Positions 44,693 through 54,020 are shown, numbered from the stretch's first letter. The stretch: 64,000 nt of DNA from Belnapia mucosa (GCF_016775475.1 NZ_JAEUXJ010000003.1:1-64000), one strand, 5' to 3'. Numbers and translations: made by a program. The notes: generated by a model not told the origin, from the letters alone.

Positions 44693-45883
44693 ATGGAACG
44701 CTTCGCCTTCCATTGCCAGGGCTGTGCCGCCGAAGTGCCGGCCGCGCAGGCGATCGGCCTCTGCGGCGCCTGCGGCGGTCCGGTCATGCCGCGCTACCAC
44801 CTCCGCCCGGGCGAGCTCGGCCGGGCGGAGCTGGACCGCCGCCCGCCCCTGCTGCTCGAGGCCTGGCGGGAGCTGCTGCCTTTTGCCGAGGCGGGCTCCC
44901 TGGCCCAGGCCGGCTTCGGGGAGCTGGCGACGCCGCTCCTCCCCGCACCACGGCTCGGGCGGCGGATCGGCCTGCCGCGGCTCAGCCTCAAGCTCGACCT
45001 GCTGCTGCCCAGCCTGTCGCACAAGGATCGGCCGCACAGTGCCGTGGTCGCGGCGGCGCTGGAACGCGGCGCGCGGCGCATCGCCCTCGCCTCCTCCGGC
45101 AATGGCGGCGCGGCGCTCGCCATGCATGCCAGGCGGGCAGGGCTGGAGGCGGTGGTGGTGCTCGGCCGGCAGGGCGCGCCCTCGGCCGGCAAGCTCGCGC
45201 GGTTGCGGACGCTCGGCGCCCGGCTGGAATGGGTCGAGGGCGGGCTCGATGCCGCCAACCGGCATGTGGAGGCGGGCGCCGCCGCCGGCGCCTGGCTGCC
45301 CGCCACCACCTGGACCAACCCCTTCGTGGTCGAGGGCGAAAAGACCATCGGCTTCGAGATCGCCCGGCAGACCGGCTGGCGCGGGCCGGATGCGCTGATC
45401 CTGCCGCTCGGCGGCGGCGCCGCGACCTTTGCCCCCTGGAAGGGCCTCGCCGAGCTCCAGGCGCTCGGCCTGCTGGAGCGGATGCCCCGCATCCTCGGCG
45501 CGCAATTCGCCCAATGCGCCCCGGTCGCCGCCGCCTTCGCCCGGGGCGATGACCGGATCGAGCCCGTCGCGCCGCGGCCCAGCCTGACCAGCGTGCTGAT
45601 GGTCGGGAATCCCCGCCTCGGTGGCCCGCTTGCCCTGCGCGCCATCCGGGCGACGGGCGGCGCGGCCTTCGCGGTGCCGGATGCGACGGTCGTGCTGGCG
45701 CTGCGGCTGCTGGCCGAGGAGGAGGGCATCGCCGCCGAGCCGGCCGGCGCCATCGCCCTGGCCGCCGCCATGCAGGCCGCCGCCGAGGGCGGGCTGCCTT
45801 CGGAGGCGGAGGTGGTGGCGCTGATCTGCGGCAGCGCCTCCAACGACCCCGAGGCCGTGGCCGATCTGGTGGCGCCCGCATGA
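44693..45883 (+). CDS. PLP-dependent threonine-synthase-like protein
   Basis: The 396-residue protein has a small N-terminal zinc-ribbon-like segment (CQGC and CGAC, residues 8-27) and a fold-type-II PLP core. The Schiff-base lysine is in LLPSLSHKDRPH, the phosphate loop is near LASSGNGGAALA, and ILPLGGGAATFAPW and LICGSASND are C-terminal. It resembles threonine synthase ThrC class, but the lysine loop (SHKDRP) departs from the usual SFKDRG, so another beta-elimination or replacement reaction is possible. It overlaps the next gene by four bases. Confidence 0.82.
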   Translation: MERFAFHCQGCAAEVPAAQAIGLCGACGGPVMPRYHLRPGELGRAELDRRPPLLLEAWRELLPFAEAGSLAQAGFGELATPLLPAPRLGRRIGLPRLSLKLDLLLPSLSHKDRPHSAVVAAALERGARRIALASSGNGGAALAMHARRAGLEAVVVLGRQGAPSAGKLARLRTLGARLEWVEGGLDAANRHVEAGAAAGAWLPATTWTNPFVVEGEKTIGFEIARQTGWRGPDALILPLGGGAATFAPWKGLAELQALGLLERMPRILGAQFAQCAPVAAAFARGDDRIEPVAPRPSLTSVLMVGNPRLGGPLALRAIRATGGAAFAVPDATVVLALRLLAEEEGIAAEPAGAIALAAAMQAAAEGGLPSEAEVVALICGSASNDPEAVADLVAPA

Positions 45884-46341
45884 ACCGCCGCAGCTTCCTC
45901 CTCGCTGCCGCCGCACTCCCCTTCGAGCTGCCGGAGGGCGAGCATCTGCGCCTGCAGGGCCGGGTGCTGGGCTGGACCGTGCTGCGCGACCGCCTGCCGC
46001 GGCCCGATGCGCCGGAGACGGGCATGCTGCTGGTCCGCCCGCAGCGCCCGGTGCCGCCGGCGCGGCGCGCGGGCCATCTGGCGGCGACGCTCCGGGCCTT
46101 CCGCCCCTTCCATTTCGAGGCGCTGCCCCCGGAGGAGGCGGTGCGCATCGCCGGCCTGCCGGGCACCGCGATCGAGGCGCCGGCCATGGGCATCGGCAGC
46201 CGCCAGCGGGTGATGGTCCATGCCGTCTGCCTCTATGGCCCGGCGCGGAGCTTTCTCCTCATCGGTTCGGCGCCCGCAGCGGAATGGGAGGCGCTGCGTC
46301 CCGAGCTGCTGCGGGTGATCGACGGCTTCCGGCCTGGCTAG
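45880..46341 (+). CDS. Hypothetical protein with N-terminal signal-like sequence
   Basis: The 153-residue protein starts MNRRSFLLAAAALPFELPEG, a short Tat/Sec-like leader. The body has mixed beta character with GIGSRQRVMVHAVCLYGP in the middle and a C-terminal helix EWEALRPELLRVIDGF. I do not recognise a family. The ATGA overlap shows it is translated together with the threonine-synthase-like gene. It lies three bases from the convergent pdxY stop. Confidence 0.75.
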   Translation: MNRRSFLLAAAALPFELPEGEHLRLQGRVLGWTVLRDRLPRPDAPETGMLLVRPQRPVPPARRAGHLAATLRAFRPFHFEALPPEEAVRIAGLPGTAIEAPAMGIGSRQRVMVHAVCLYGPARSFLLIGSAPAAEWEALRPELLRVIDGFRPG

Positions 46342-46344
46342 GGC

Positions 46345-47187
46345 TTACACCGCCTCCGGCTCGAACCAGATGGTCGGCGCCACGAATTCCTCCTGCGCCG
46401 CCACCAGCAGCAATTCCTTCGACCCTGCATCCATGGTCCTTCGCAGCAGGCCATGGATGGCGGAGGTCGAGGCCGCCATCGCCCCGGCTGCCTCGCCGCG
46501 CAGCCGGTGGAACAGGAACAGCGCCGCGATCGCATCGCCGGCGCCGTTGAAGCCCCGCTCCAGCCGCGGCGTCCGCAGCCGCCAGAACCGTCCCCCCTCC
46601 CCAGCCAGCAGGTCGATGGCATCCGCCGGCGTCTCCGCGGTGCGGAGGCTGGTCACCAGCACGCAGCGCGGCCCGCGCGCCTGCAGCGCCTCGATCGCCC
46701 GCTTCGCCTCGGCTAGCGTGGCGATCGGCCCGCCGGTCAGCCATTCCAGCTCGAACTGGTTGGGGGTGAGGAGATCGGCCAGCGGCACCGCCGCGTCGCG
46801 CAGCATCTCGGCGATGCCGGCGCGGACATAGACGCGGCCCTCATCGCCGATTACCGGGTCGCAGCAATAAAGCGCGGCGGGATTCGCCGCCTTCACCCGG
46901 GCCACCGCCTCCAGCACCGCCTCGCCCGTTCCGGCATCACCGATATAGCCCGAGAGCACGGCGTCGCATTGCCCGAGCACGCCGCGCTCCTCGATCCCCT
47001 GCACGCAATCGCGGATCAGGCCGGGGGCGAAGACCTGGCCGCGGAAGCCGCCATGGCCGGGATGGTTGGAGAATTGGACGGTATTCACCGCCCAGACCTC
47101 CGCCCCCAGTCGCTGCAGGGGAAAGACCGCGGCCGCATTGCCGACATGGCCATAGGCCACCCAGGATTGGATCGAAAGGATGTTCAC
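46345..47187 (-). CDS. pdxY: Pyridoxal kinase PdxY
   Basis: The 280-residue ribokinase-fold enzyme starts NILSIQSWVAYGHVGNAAAV, has QFSNHPGHGGFRGQV, SGYIGDAGTGEAVLE, CDPVIGDEGRVYV, DLLTPNQFELEWLTG and the anion-hole motif GFNGAGDAIAALF. It phosphorylates pyridoxal for B6 salvage. I start it at GTG 47187, where homology begins; the frame stays open to 47238. It is divergent from an orphan binding protein and convergent with a PLP-enzyme operon. Confidence 0.95.
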   Translation of the reverse strand: MNILSIQSWVAYGHVGNAAAVFPLQRLGAEVWAVNTVQFSNHPGHGGFRGQVFAPGLIRDCVQGIEERGVLGQCDAVLSGYIGDAGTGEAVLEAVARVKAANPAALYCCDPVIGDEGRVYVRAGIAEMLRDAAVPLADLLTPNQFELEWLTGGPIATLAEAKRAIEALQARGPRCVLVTSLRTAETPADAIDLLAGEGGRFWRLRTPRLERGFNGAGDAIAALFLFHRLRGEAAGAMAASTSAIHGLLRRTMDAGSKELLLVAAQEEFVAPTIWFEPEAV

Positions 47188-47243
47188 GCCGCGCAGGCTA
47201 GGCCATCCTGCCCGCAACGAAAACCTGCGGGAGGACAACCACC

Positions 47244-48818
47244 ATGCGCCCGATCGCTGCCCTGCTGGCTGCGTTCCTGCTGCTGCCGGCCGCCGAGGCC
47301 CCGGCCCAGACCAGGGGCGACCCGGCTGCGCTGCGGGTGAAGCTGTTCGGCGACCTCCGCTCGCTCGACCCCTTCATCAGCCCCGAATACATGGCCCGCA
47401 ACCATGGCTACATGGTCTACGACACGCTGTTTGCATTGGACTCCAAGCTGCGGCCGCAGCCGCAGATGGTCGCGCGCTGGAGCACCTCGCCCGACGGCCT
47501 GACCTGGGACTTCACCCTGCGCGAGGGGCTGCGCTTCCATGACGGCGCGCCGGTCACCAGCGCCGATGTCGTCGCCTCCTTGCGCCGCTGGGCGGTGCGG
47601 GACGGGCTCGGCCAGCAACTCATAGGTCTGGCGACGGGGCTGGAGCCGACCTCGCCGGACAGTTTCCGCATCACGCTCAAGGCGCCCTTCGGCCTGATGC
47701 TGGAAGCGCTGTCGAAACCCTCCGGTCAGCCGCCCTTCATCATGCCGGCCCGTGTCGCCGAGACACCGGCCGCGACGCCCAACACCGACCCCACCGGCTC
47801 CGGCCCATTCACCCTGCGGCGGGAGGATTGGCGAGCCGGCGACCGCGTCACCTATCGCCGCAACCCCGGCTATGTGCCGCGGGCCGAGGCGCCGGACGGG
47901 CTGGCAGGGGGCAAGCGCGCCGGGGTGGAGCGCGTCGAATGGGTCTACCTGCCCGATGCGCAGACCGCGCTGAACGCCCTCGTCTCCGGCGAGATCGACA
48001 TCTTCGAGGAGCTGCCGCCCGACCTCTTTCCCGTGGTGCGGCGCAACCGCAACCTCCGGCTCGGCCCGCAGGACAATGTCGGGGTGCAGCCCATCTTCCG
48101 CATGAACCAGGCGGTGCCACCCTTCGACAATCCGCGCCTGCGCCAGGCCATGCTGCGGCTGGTCGATCCGGCGCAGGTCCTGCCAGCCTATCTGAATGAT
48201 CCGGCGCTCTGGCGCGATTGCCGATCCTTCTATGTCTGCGGCAGCCCCTACCATACCAATGCCGGCTGGGTGGCGCCGGACCTGGCCGAGGCGCGGCGGC
48301 TGGTCGCGGCCAGCGGCTATGACGGCACGCCGGTGGTGGTGCTGGACGCGCAGGACAGCACGATCAGCCACACCCTGGCCCTGGTCTCGGCCGACCTGCT
48401 GAAGCAGGCTGGGCTGCGGGTGGATGTGCAGGCGATGGACTGGGCGACTCTGGTGCAGCGCCGCCTCTCCCGCACGCCGGGGCCGCAGGGCTGGAACCTC
48501 TTCGTCTCGGCACCCTCCGGCCTCGATGCCATGGACCCGGCCGGGCACAATGCCATGCGCTCGGCCTGCGAACGGACCGGCCTGCCCGGCTGGCCCTGCG
48601 ATGCGGAGATGGAGCGGCTGCGCGACGCCTTCCTCGCGGCGCCGGAGGCTGGGGCCCGCAGTGCGGCCGCGGCGGCCTACCATGCCCGCGCGCTGGAGAC
48701 GGTGCCCTATGTCCCGCTCGGCCAGTTCAGCCTGGTGCGCGGCTATTCGGCACGGCTCTCTGGCATCCTCGATGCGCCGGTGCCAGTCTACTGGAACATC
48801 GCAAAGCTGAGCGAGTAA
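47244..48818 (+). CDS. Family-5 ABC binding protein, canonical order
   Basis: The 524-residue periplasmic protein has a signal peptide (MRPIAALLAAFLLLPAAEAP, cleavage near AQT). The order is canonical: RSLDPFISPEYMARNHGYMV, LREGLRFHDGAPVTSADVV, TGSGPFTLRRE, then ARRLVAASGYDGTPVVVLDA and the C-terminal lobe ending APVPVYWNIAKLSE. It is clearly related to the protein at 15595. No peptide-type permeases are adjacent. GGGAGGAC lies upstream of the ATG. Confidence 0.93.
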   Translation: MRPIAALLAAFLLLPAAEAPAQTRGDPAALRVKLFGDLRSLDPFISPEYMARNHGYMVYDTLFALDSKLRPQPQMVARWSTSPDGLTWDFTLREGLRFHDGAPVTSADVVASLRRWAVRDGLGQQLIGLATGLEPTSPDSFRITLKAPFGLMLEALSKPSGQPPFIMPARVAETPAATPNTDPTGSGPFTLRREDWRAGDRVTYRRNPGYVPRAEAPDGLAGGKRAGVERVEWVYLPDAQTALNALVSGEIDIFEELPPDLFPVVRRNRNLRLGPQDNVGVQPIFRMNQAVPPFDNPRLRQAMLRLVDPAQVLPAYLNDPALWRDCRSFYVCGSPYHTNAGWVAPDLAEARRLVAASGYDGTPVVVLDAQDSTISHTLALVSADLLKQAGLRVDVQAMDWATLVQRRLSRTPGPQGWNLFVSAPSGLDAMDPAGHNAMRSACERTGLPGWPCDAEMERLRDAFLAAPEAGARSAAAAAYHARALETVPYVPLGQFSLVRGYSARLSGILDAPVPVYWNIAKLSE

Positions 48819-48909
48819 CGACGCGGCCCCTTCCATCCCGGGCGCCGGCCCGGCAGGATGCGGGAAAACCCGGGACCACACCGGGCACTCGAGGAGAGGA
48901 ACGCCCGCC

Positions 48910-50226
48910 ATGACCGAAGCCGTCACCCGTCGTGCCACCCTGCTCGGCGCCGGCGCCACCGCCGGCAGCCTGCTGTTTGCCGGCAGCGGGGCCCATGCCC
49001 AGGGCAAGCCGAGCGAGCTGAAGGTCGGCATCACCACCTTCCTCTCCGGCTCGGCCAGCGTCTTCGGCGTGCCAGCGAAGCAGATGGGCGAGCTGCTGTT
49101 CGAGGAGATCAACAAGGCGGGCGGCATCGGCGGCGTGCCGGTGCGCCCCATCTTCGTCGATGAGGCCCCGGGCACCGACCATCTCGTCGGCGAATTCCGC
49201 CGGCTGGTGCAGAACGAGGGCGTGCAGCTCATCTTCGCCTCCATCTCCTCCGGCTCCTGCCTCGCCTGCACGCCGCTCTCGGATGAGATGAAGAAGACAA
49301 CGCTGCTCTGGGATTGCGGCACCCAACGCATCTTCGAGGAAGGCTCGCACCCCTTCGCCTTCCGCACCCAGGGCTATGGCACGCCAGAAGTGCTGGCGCC
49401 GCTGCTCTATCTCCTGAAGCACAAGCCGGACTTCCGGACGCTGGCCGTCATCAACCAGGATTACGCCTGGGGCCGCGACAGCTGGGAGCTGTGGAAGGCC
49501 GGGATGGATGCGCTGAAGCCCGGCGTCCGGGTGGTGGCGGAGATGTTCCCGCGCTTCGGCGCGACCGATTTCAGCACCGAGGTGACGCGGCTGCTGGCCG
49601 CCCGGCCGGATGTCATCCTCTCGACCAGCTGGGGCGGCGACCTCGTCACCCTGCTGCGGCAATCGGCCGAGCGCCGGCTCTTCGAGCGCTCCACCTTCGT
49701 GCTGCCGATCGCCGAGGCCTCGATGCAGATTCTCGGCCGCACCATGCCGGCCGGCCATATCATCGGTGCCCGCGGCGACCACTTCAACAACCATCCCTCG
49801 CCGAAGGACCCGGCGCGGCTGAAGCGCTTCGTCGACATGTACCGGGCGAAATACAACGAATATCCGATCTATCCCTGCCACCACATGGCGCAGGCCATCT
49901 CGGCGATGCAGGCGGGCTATGCCAAGGCGATCGCGGCCAAGGGCGGCGGCTGGCCGAATGACCAGGAATTGGCCAATGCCTTCCGCGGCCTCACCTTCGA
50001 CAGCCCGACCTCAACCATCACCCTGCGCGAGGACGGCCAGGGGCTGGAGGATCAGATCGTCGGTCTCAGCAGCTTCAACGACAAATATCCCTTCGCCGTG
50101 CCGAAGGACATGATCCTCTTCCCCGCCGCCATGGTCTCGACGCCGGTGGGGCAGAAGAGCACCGACTGGCTGAAGACCCTGAAACCCGAGATCCTGGCCC
50201 AGGTCCCGGCCCCGATCGCCGGCTGA
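48910..50226 (+). CDS. Branched-chain amino-acid/amide-type ABC binding protein (LivJ-like)
   Basis: The 438-residue protein has a twin-arginine-like leader (TRRATLLGAGATAGSLL) with cleavage near AHA-Q, then the Leu/Ile/Val-binding fold: LKVGITTFLSGSASVFGVPA, EEINKAGGIGGVPVRPIFVD and TLAVINQDYAWGRDSWELWK. It is longer than LivJ and near the AmiC/urea class. GAGGAGAGGAACG precedes the ATG. It is the first of five coupled genes that form a complete importer. The ligand is not predictable from sequence. Confidence 0.93.
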   Translation: MTEAVTRRATLLGAGATAGSLLFAGSGAHAQGKPSELKVGITTFLSGSASVFGVPAKQMGELLFEEINKAGGIGGVPVRPIFVDEAPGTDHLVGEFRRLVQNEGVQLIFASISSGSCLACTPLSDEMKKTTLLWDCGTQRIFEEGSHPFAFRTQGYGTPEVLAPLLYLLKHKPDFRTLAVINQDYAWGRDSWELWKAGMDALKPGVRVVAEMFPRFGATDFSTEVTRLLAARPDVILSTSWGGDLVTLLRQSAERRLFERSTFVLPIAEASMQILGRTMPAGHIIGARGDHFNNHPSPKDPARLKRFVDMYRAKYNEYPIYPCHHMAQAISAMQAGYAKAIAAKGGGWPNDQELANAFRGLTFDSPTSTITLREDGQGLEDQIVGLSSFNDKYPFAVPKDMILFPAAMVSTPVGQKSTDWLKTLKPEILAQVPAPIAG

Positions 50227-51161
50227 TGGCTGATTGGTTCGCCGAGAACGGTCTCCTCCTCGGCCTCGCGCTGCTGGATGGCCTCGCCTATGCGGCGTTG
50301 GTCTTCATGGTGGCGGTGGGGCTGAACCTGGTCTTCGGCGTGCTGCGCATCGTCAATGTGGCGCATGGCAGCCTCTTCGCCATCGGCGCCTATACGGCGG
50401 CCTCCATCGGCATCTTCTTCGCCAGCCGCGGCCTGCCGCCCTGGATGAGCTATGTGGCGCTGGTGCTGGCGGCCGTGGCCGTTGGCGCGGTGCTCGGCCC
50501 ATTGATCGAAAAGCTGCTGCTGCGCCGGATCTACGGGCATGAGGATGTGCTGCAGCTCCTCGTCACCTTCGCGCTCTTCATGATCCTCGAGGATGTGCAG
50601 AAGCTGATCTGGGGGGTGCAGCCCATCTCGCAGGACACGCCGCTGAGATTCCTCGGCACGGTCGATGTTCCCTTCGGCGAGGATGTGATCCCCTTCACCG
50701 CCTACCAGCTCTTCGTCCTGCCCGGGGTGGCGGTGGCCACCCTGCTCGCCCTCGCCTGGTTCCTGCGTCGGACGCTGACCGGCCGGGTCATCGTCGCCGT
50801 GACCACGGACAAGGAAGCCGCGACGGCGATGGGGATCGATGCGGCGCGGATCATGCTGCTGACCTTCACCTTCGGCGCCGGCCTCGCCGCACTCGGCGGC
50901 GCGCTCGCCTCGCCGACCACGGCGCTGGTCCCGGGGGTCGGGGCGCAGACCATCGTGCTCTCCTTCGCCGTGGTGGCGACGGCCGGGCTCGGCCAGATCG
51001 AGGGCGCGGCGCTGACCTCCCTCCTGATCGGCCTCGGCCGCAGCATCGCGGTCTATTTCGCCCCGGAATTCGAGGTGGTGGTGCCCTATCTCATCATGGT
51101 CGCGGTGCTGCTGGTCCGGCCGCAGGGCTTGTTTGGTGTGATCGAGACCCGCCGGGTATGA
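50226..51161 (+). CDS. Branched-chain amino-acid-type ABC permease (LivH-like)
   Basis: The 311-residue membrane protein has the LivH pattern: LDGLAYAALVFMVAVGLNLV, FGVLRIVNVAHGSLFAIGAY, the EAA-like segment and the glycine-rich AGLAALGGALASPTTALVPG, ending ILLVRPQGLFG-type (LLVRPQGLFGVIETRRV). It shares one base with the binding-protein stop and four bases with the next gene. It pairs with LivM. Confidence 0.95.
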   Translation: MADWFAENGLLLGLALLDGLAYAALVFMVAVGLNLVFGVLRIVNVAHGSLFAIGAYTAASIGIFFASRGLPPWMSYVALVLAAVAVGAVLGPLIEKLLLRRIYGHEDVLQLLVTFALFMILEDVQKLIWGVQPISQDTPLRFLGTVDVPFGEDVIPFTAYQLFVLPGVAVATLLALAWFLRRTLTGRVIVAVTTDKEAATAMGIDAARIMLLTFTFGAGLAALGGALASPTTALVPGVGAQTIVLSFAVVATAGLGQIEGAALTSLLIGLGRSIAVYFAPEFEVVVPYLIMVAVLLVRPQGLFGVIETRRV

Positions 51162-52081
51162 GGCGGGAATCCCTTCTCGCGGCGCTCGGGGCCATCGGCC
51201 TCGTCGCCTGCGCCTGGGCGGTGCCCTGGCTGAAGTTCGTCCTCACCATCGCGCTCGCCAAGGGCATCGCCGTGCTCGGCATCCTGCTGCTGCTGCGCGC
51301 GGGGCAGGTGAGCTTCGGCCATTCCATGTTCCTGGCCCTCGGCGCCTATACCGTCGCCTTCCTCGCGCCCTCGGCGCCGGAAGTGCTGCTGCTGCTGCCG
51401 CTGGCCGGGCTGCTCGGCGCCGGGCTGGGTTTGGTCCTCGGCCTCTTCCTGGTGCGCTACCGGGACATCTTCTTCGGCATGCTGAACCTCGCCTTCGCCA
51501 TGGTGATGTATTCGCTGCTGGAGAAGCTCTATGCGCTCACCAAGGGGACGGATGGCATCCGCGTCGCCCGCCTGACCTTCGCGGGGCTGGAGCCCGACCG
51601 GCCGACCCAGGAATGGATCATGTTCGGCATCGCCCTCGGCCTTGCCATCGGCTTCGGCCTGCTGGTCCGCTTCTACCTCGCCTCGCCCATGGGCCGGGCG
51701 CTCGCGGGGATCAAGACGCGGGAGACGCGGCTGGAATTCATGGGCGTGCCGGCCCGGCGCGTGCTGCTCGCGGCCTATGTGCTCTCGGCGCTGATGGGCG
51801 GCGTCGGCGGCGCGCTGATCGGGATGACGACGCGCCATGTCACGCCGCAGCTTGCCTATTGGACCTCCTCCGGCGAGCTGGTCTTCATCGCCATCCTGGG
51901 CGGCGCCGGCAGCGCGCTCGGCCCCTTCCTCGGCGCGACGGCCTTCGAACTGGTGCGGGTCTATGCCGCGGCGGCCGTCGCCGATGCCTGGCAGATGATC
52001 CTCGGCGGCGTGCTGCTGGTCGTCATCCTCTTCGCCCCGGGCGGCATCTGGGGCATCCTCGCCCGGCGGCGGCAGGCATGA
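51158..52081 (+). CDS. Branched-chain amino-acid-type ABC permease (LivM-like)
   Basis: The 307-residue membrane protein has LivM marks: LLLRAGQVSFGHSMFLALGA, RYRDIFFGMLNLAFAMVMYS, the coupling region GIKTRETRLEFMGVPARRVL, and a C-terminus with VVILFAPGGIWGIL. It forms the channel with LivH. The start and stop each overlap neighbours by four bases (ATGA). Confidence 0.95.
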   Translation: MRRESLLAALGAIGLVACAWAVPWLKFVLTIALAKGIAVLGILLLLRAGQVSFGHSMFLALGAYTVAFLAPSAPEVLLLLPLAGLLGAGLGLVLGLFLVRYRDIFFGMLNLAFAMVMYSLLEKLYALTKGTDGIRVARLTFAGLEPDRPTQEWIMFGIALGLAIGFGLLVRFYLASPMGRALAGIKTRETRLEFMGVPARRVLLAAYVLSALMGGVGGALIGMTTRHVTPQLAYWTSSGELVFIAILGGAGSALGPFLGATAFELVRVYAAAAVADAWQMILGGVLLVVILFAPGGIWGILARRRQA

Positions 52082-52839
52082 GCGACGCATTGCCGCTGCT
52101 CTCGGCCCGCGGCCTTCGCCTCGCCTTCGGCGGGGTCAAGGCGGCGGACGGCATCGACCTCGATGTCCGGCATGGCGAATTCCTCGCCATCATCGGCCCG
52201 AACGGGGCGGGCAAGACCACCTTCATCAATATGGCGACCGGCTATCTCCGCCCCCAGGCTGGCCGCATCGAATTCGAGGGCCAGCCGATCCTCGGCCTCT
52301 CGCCCCGTGCCATCGTCCGGCGCGGCATCGGCCGCAGCTTCCAGCTGCCCCAGCTCTTCACCGAGCATACGGTGCTGGAGAATGCGGCGCTCGCCATCGC
52401 CGCTCGGCGCGGGATCTGGTCGCCCCTCGCCCCCCTGCTCCGCCCCCGCTGGCGGGACGAGGCGATGGAGCTGCTGGACCGCTTCGGCCTCCGCGGTATC
52501 GCGGAAAGCCGGGCGGATTCCCTGAACGAGGGCGCCCGCAAGCTGGCCGATATCGCCATGGCCGTCGCCCTGGAACCCAGCCTGCTGCTGATGGACGAAC
52601 CGACCAGCGGCGTCGCCGCGGCCGAGAAGATGCTGATCGTCGAGACCCTGGTCCGGGTGCTGCGCAGCACCGGCGTCACGGCCGTTTTCGTCGAGCACGA
52701 CATGGATGTGGTCGCCCGCTTCGCCGACCGCGTCGCGGTCTGGAGCCAGGGCCGCATCGCCGCGCTCGGCCCGCCAGCCGAGGTGCTGGCGGACCCCGTC
52801 GTGCAGCGCGACGTCATCGGGATCGCCACCCATGCTTGA
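52078..52839 (+). CDS. ABC transporter ATPase (LivG-like)
   Basis: The 253-residue ATPase has Walker A GPNGAGKTT, the LivG Q-loop region GIGRSFQLPQLFTEHTVLEN, Walker B LLLMDEPTSGV and the switch His in VFVEHDMDVVARFADRV. The ABC signature is degenerate: LNEGARKLADIAMA instead of LSxGQ. The ATG at 52078 overlaps livM; the open frame extends upstream only inside livM. It overlaps the next ATPase gene by eight bases. Confidence 0.93.
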   Translation: MSDALPLLSARGLRLAFGGVKAADGIDLDVRHGEFLAIIGPNGAGKTTFINMATGYLRPQAGRIEFEGQPILGLSPRAIVRRGIGRSFQLPQLFTEHTVLENAALAIAARRGIWSPLAPLLRPRWRDEAMELLDRFGLRGIAESRADSLNEGARKLADIAMAVALEPSLLLMDEPTSGVAAAEKMLIVETLVRVLRSTGVTAVFVEHDMDVVARFADRVAVWSQGRIAALGPPAEVLADPVVQRDVIGIATHA

Positions 52840-53488
52840 GCTGTCGGGCGTCTCGGTGGACATCGCCGGCATCCGGGTCCTGCGCGGCGTCTCGCTGGCG
52901 GTGCCGCCCGGCGGACGAGTGGCGCTGATCGGCCGCAACGGCGCCGGCAAGACCACCACCCTGCGCGCCCTGATGGGCCTGCTGCCGGTGCGGGAAGGCC
53001 GCGTCGCCCTCGATGGCCAGGACGCCACCACCACCCCGGCACATCACCGCGCCCGGCTCGGCATCGGCTATGCGCCGGAGGAGCGGCGGCTCTTCGGCAG
53101 CTTCTCGGTGCGGGAGAACATGCTCCTGCCGGCCGAGGTGCTGCGCCTGCCGAGGCCCGAGACCGCCCGGCGGCTGGAGGCGGTCTTCACCCTGCTGCCG
53201 GAGCTGCGCGAGCTCGCCCCGCGCCGCGCCGCCGGCCTTTCGGGCGGCCAGGGGAAGATGGTGGCGCTCGGCCGGGCGCTGATGGTCGGCACCCGCGCGG
53301 TGCTGCTGGACGAGCCCTTCCAGGGCCTCGCCCCGGCCCTGGCCATGCGCTACGCCGAAGCCCTGGCGCGCCTGCACCAGGCCCTGCCCGAGGTCGCCAT
53401 CCTCATCACCGAGAGCAACCCCGAACTCCTGCGCTCATTGGTCGAGGCGACCTATGTGATCGAGCGGGGGGAAATGGCGCCGGCCTGA
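52832..53488 (+). CDS. ABC transporter ATPase (LivF-like)
   Basis: The 218-residue ATPase has Walker A GRNGAGKTTTLRALMGLLP, the LivF segment GIGYAPEERRLFGSFSVREN, signature GLSGGQGKMVALGRALM and Walker B AVLLDEPFQGLAP. The signature is intact, in contrast to the partner. The start is the ATG at 52832 (MLELSGV) inside the end of the LivG gene. It closes the five-gene importer operon. Confidence 0.93.
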   Translation: MLELSGVSVDIAGIRVLRGVSLAVPPGGRVALIGRNGAGKTTTLRALMGLLPVREGRVALDGQDATTTPAHHRARLGIGYAPEERRLFGSFSVRENMLLPAEVLRLPRPETARRLEAVFTLLPELRELAPRRAAGLSGGQGKMVALGRALMVGTRAVLLDEPFQGLAPALAMRYAEALARLHQALPEVAILITESNPELLRSLVEATYVIERGEMAPA

Positions 53489-53500
53489 CCGCATCCCCAT

Positions 53501-53935
53501 ATGAAGGGCATGAGAACCCATCTTGCGGTGCTGCTGCTGGCGGGGCTCGGTGGCTGCGCCGCGCAGCCCCGCACGGCCCTGCCCGATGCCAGCGTCATCG
53601 CCGCGCATGAATGGGACCACGGCCCGCCCTGGGGGCCGGAGGAGATCCCCTGGGTCGCCCCGCCCCCCGACACCTATTATGCGGGCTCCCCCTGGTACTG
53701 GGGCGGGCCGGCGGTCGGGCTCGGCGTCGGGATCGGCATCGGGCGCGGCCATTGGTGGGGCGGCCATCGCGGCGGCTTCCATCGCGGTGGCGGCTGGCAT
53801 GGCGGGCGCGGCTTCCATCGCGGGGGCGGCTGGCATGGCGGGCGCGGCTTCCATCGCGGGGGCGGCTGGCATGGCGGGCGCGGTTTCCATCGCGGGGGCG
53901 GGCATTTCGGCGGCGGGCGGCGCGGGGGTCGGTAA
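53501..53935 (+). CDS. Glycine/histidine-rich lipoprotein with tandem repeats
   Basis: The protein of about 144 residues has a lipoprotein signal ([17 protein letters not shown], lipobox LGGC). A Pro/Trp/Tyr-rich middle ([19 protein letters not shown]) is followed by a glycine stretch and then three identical 12-residue repeats [12 protein letters not shown], preceded by a partial copy. The repeats should be disordered, basic and metal-binding through His. It should be anchored in a membrane leaflet facing the periplasm. The first ATG is 53501; ATG 53510, right after GAAGGGC, fits the signal better. No known function. Confidence 0.75.
   Translation: MKGMRTHLAVLLLAGLGGCAAQPRTALPDASVIAAHEWDHGPPWGPEEIPWVAPPPDTYYAGSPWYWGGPAVGLGVGIGIGRGHWWGGHRGGFHRGGGWHGGRGFHRGGGWHGGRGFHRGGGWHGGRGFHRGGGHFGGGRRGGR
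53792..53899 (+). repeat. Three tandem 36-bp coding repeats
   Basis: Copies at 53792-53827, 53828-53863 and 53864-53899 begin GGCTGGCATGGCGGGCGCGG and encode [12 protein letters not shown]. They are identical except for one base in the third copy (GGCTTC to GGTTTC). A partial, diverged copy precedes them. Such units are prone to slippage, so copy number should vary between strains. Confidence 0.9.
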
Positions 53936-54020
53936 GGTTGCGTCGAGGGCGCGCTTCCCCTATACGCCCCGCTTCCCGCGGCCGGTCGGTATCGGCTGCG
54001 CCTTGTCCCGCGAGCGCGCC

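Noticed and set aside
43466..45916. Minus-strand frame of 816 codons opposite the DUF2264 and threonine-synthase-like genes
   Set aside because: No recognisable domain and low-complexity Gly/Ala/Arg content. The opposite strand has convincing motifs.
53792..53899. CRISPR-like array of 36-bp repeats
   Set aside because: The repeats are directly adjacent with no spacers and encode a periodic peptide in a lipoprotein.
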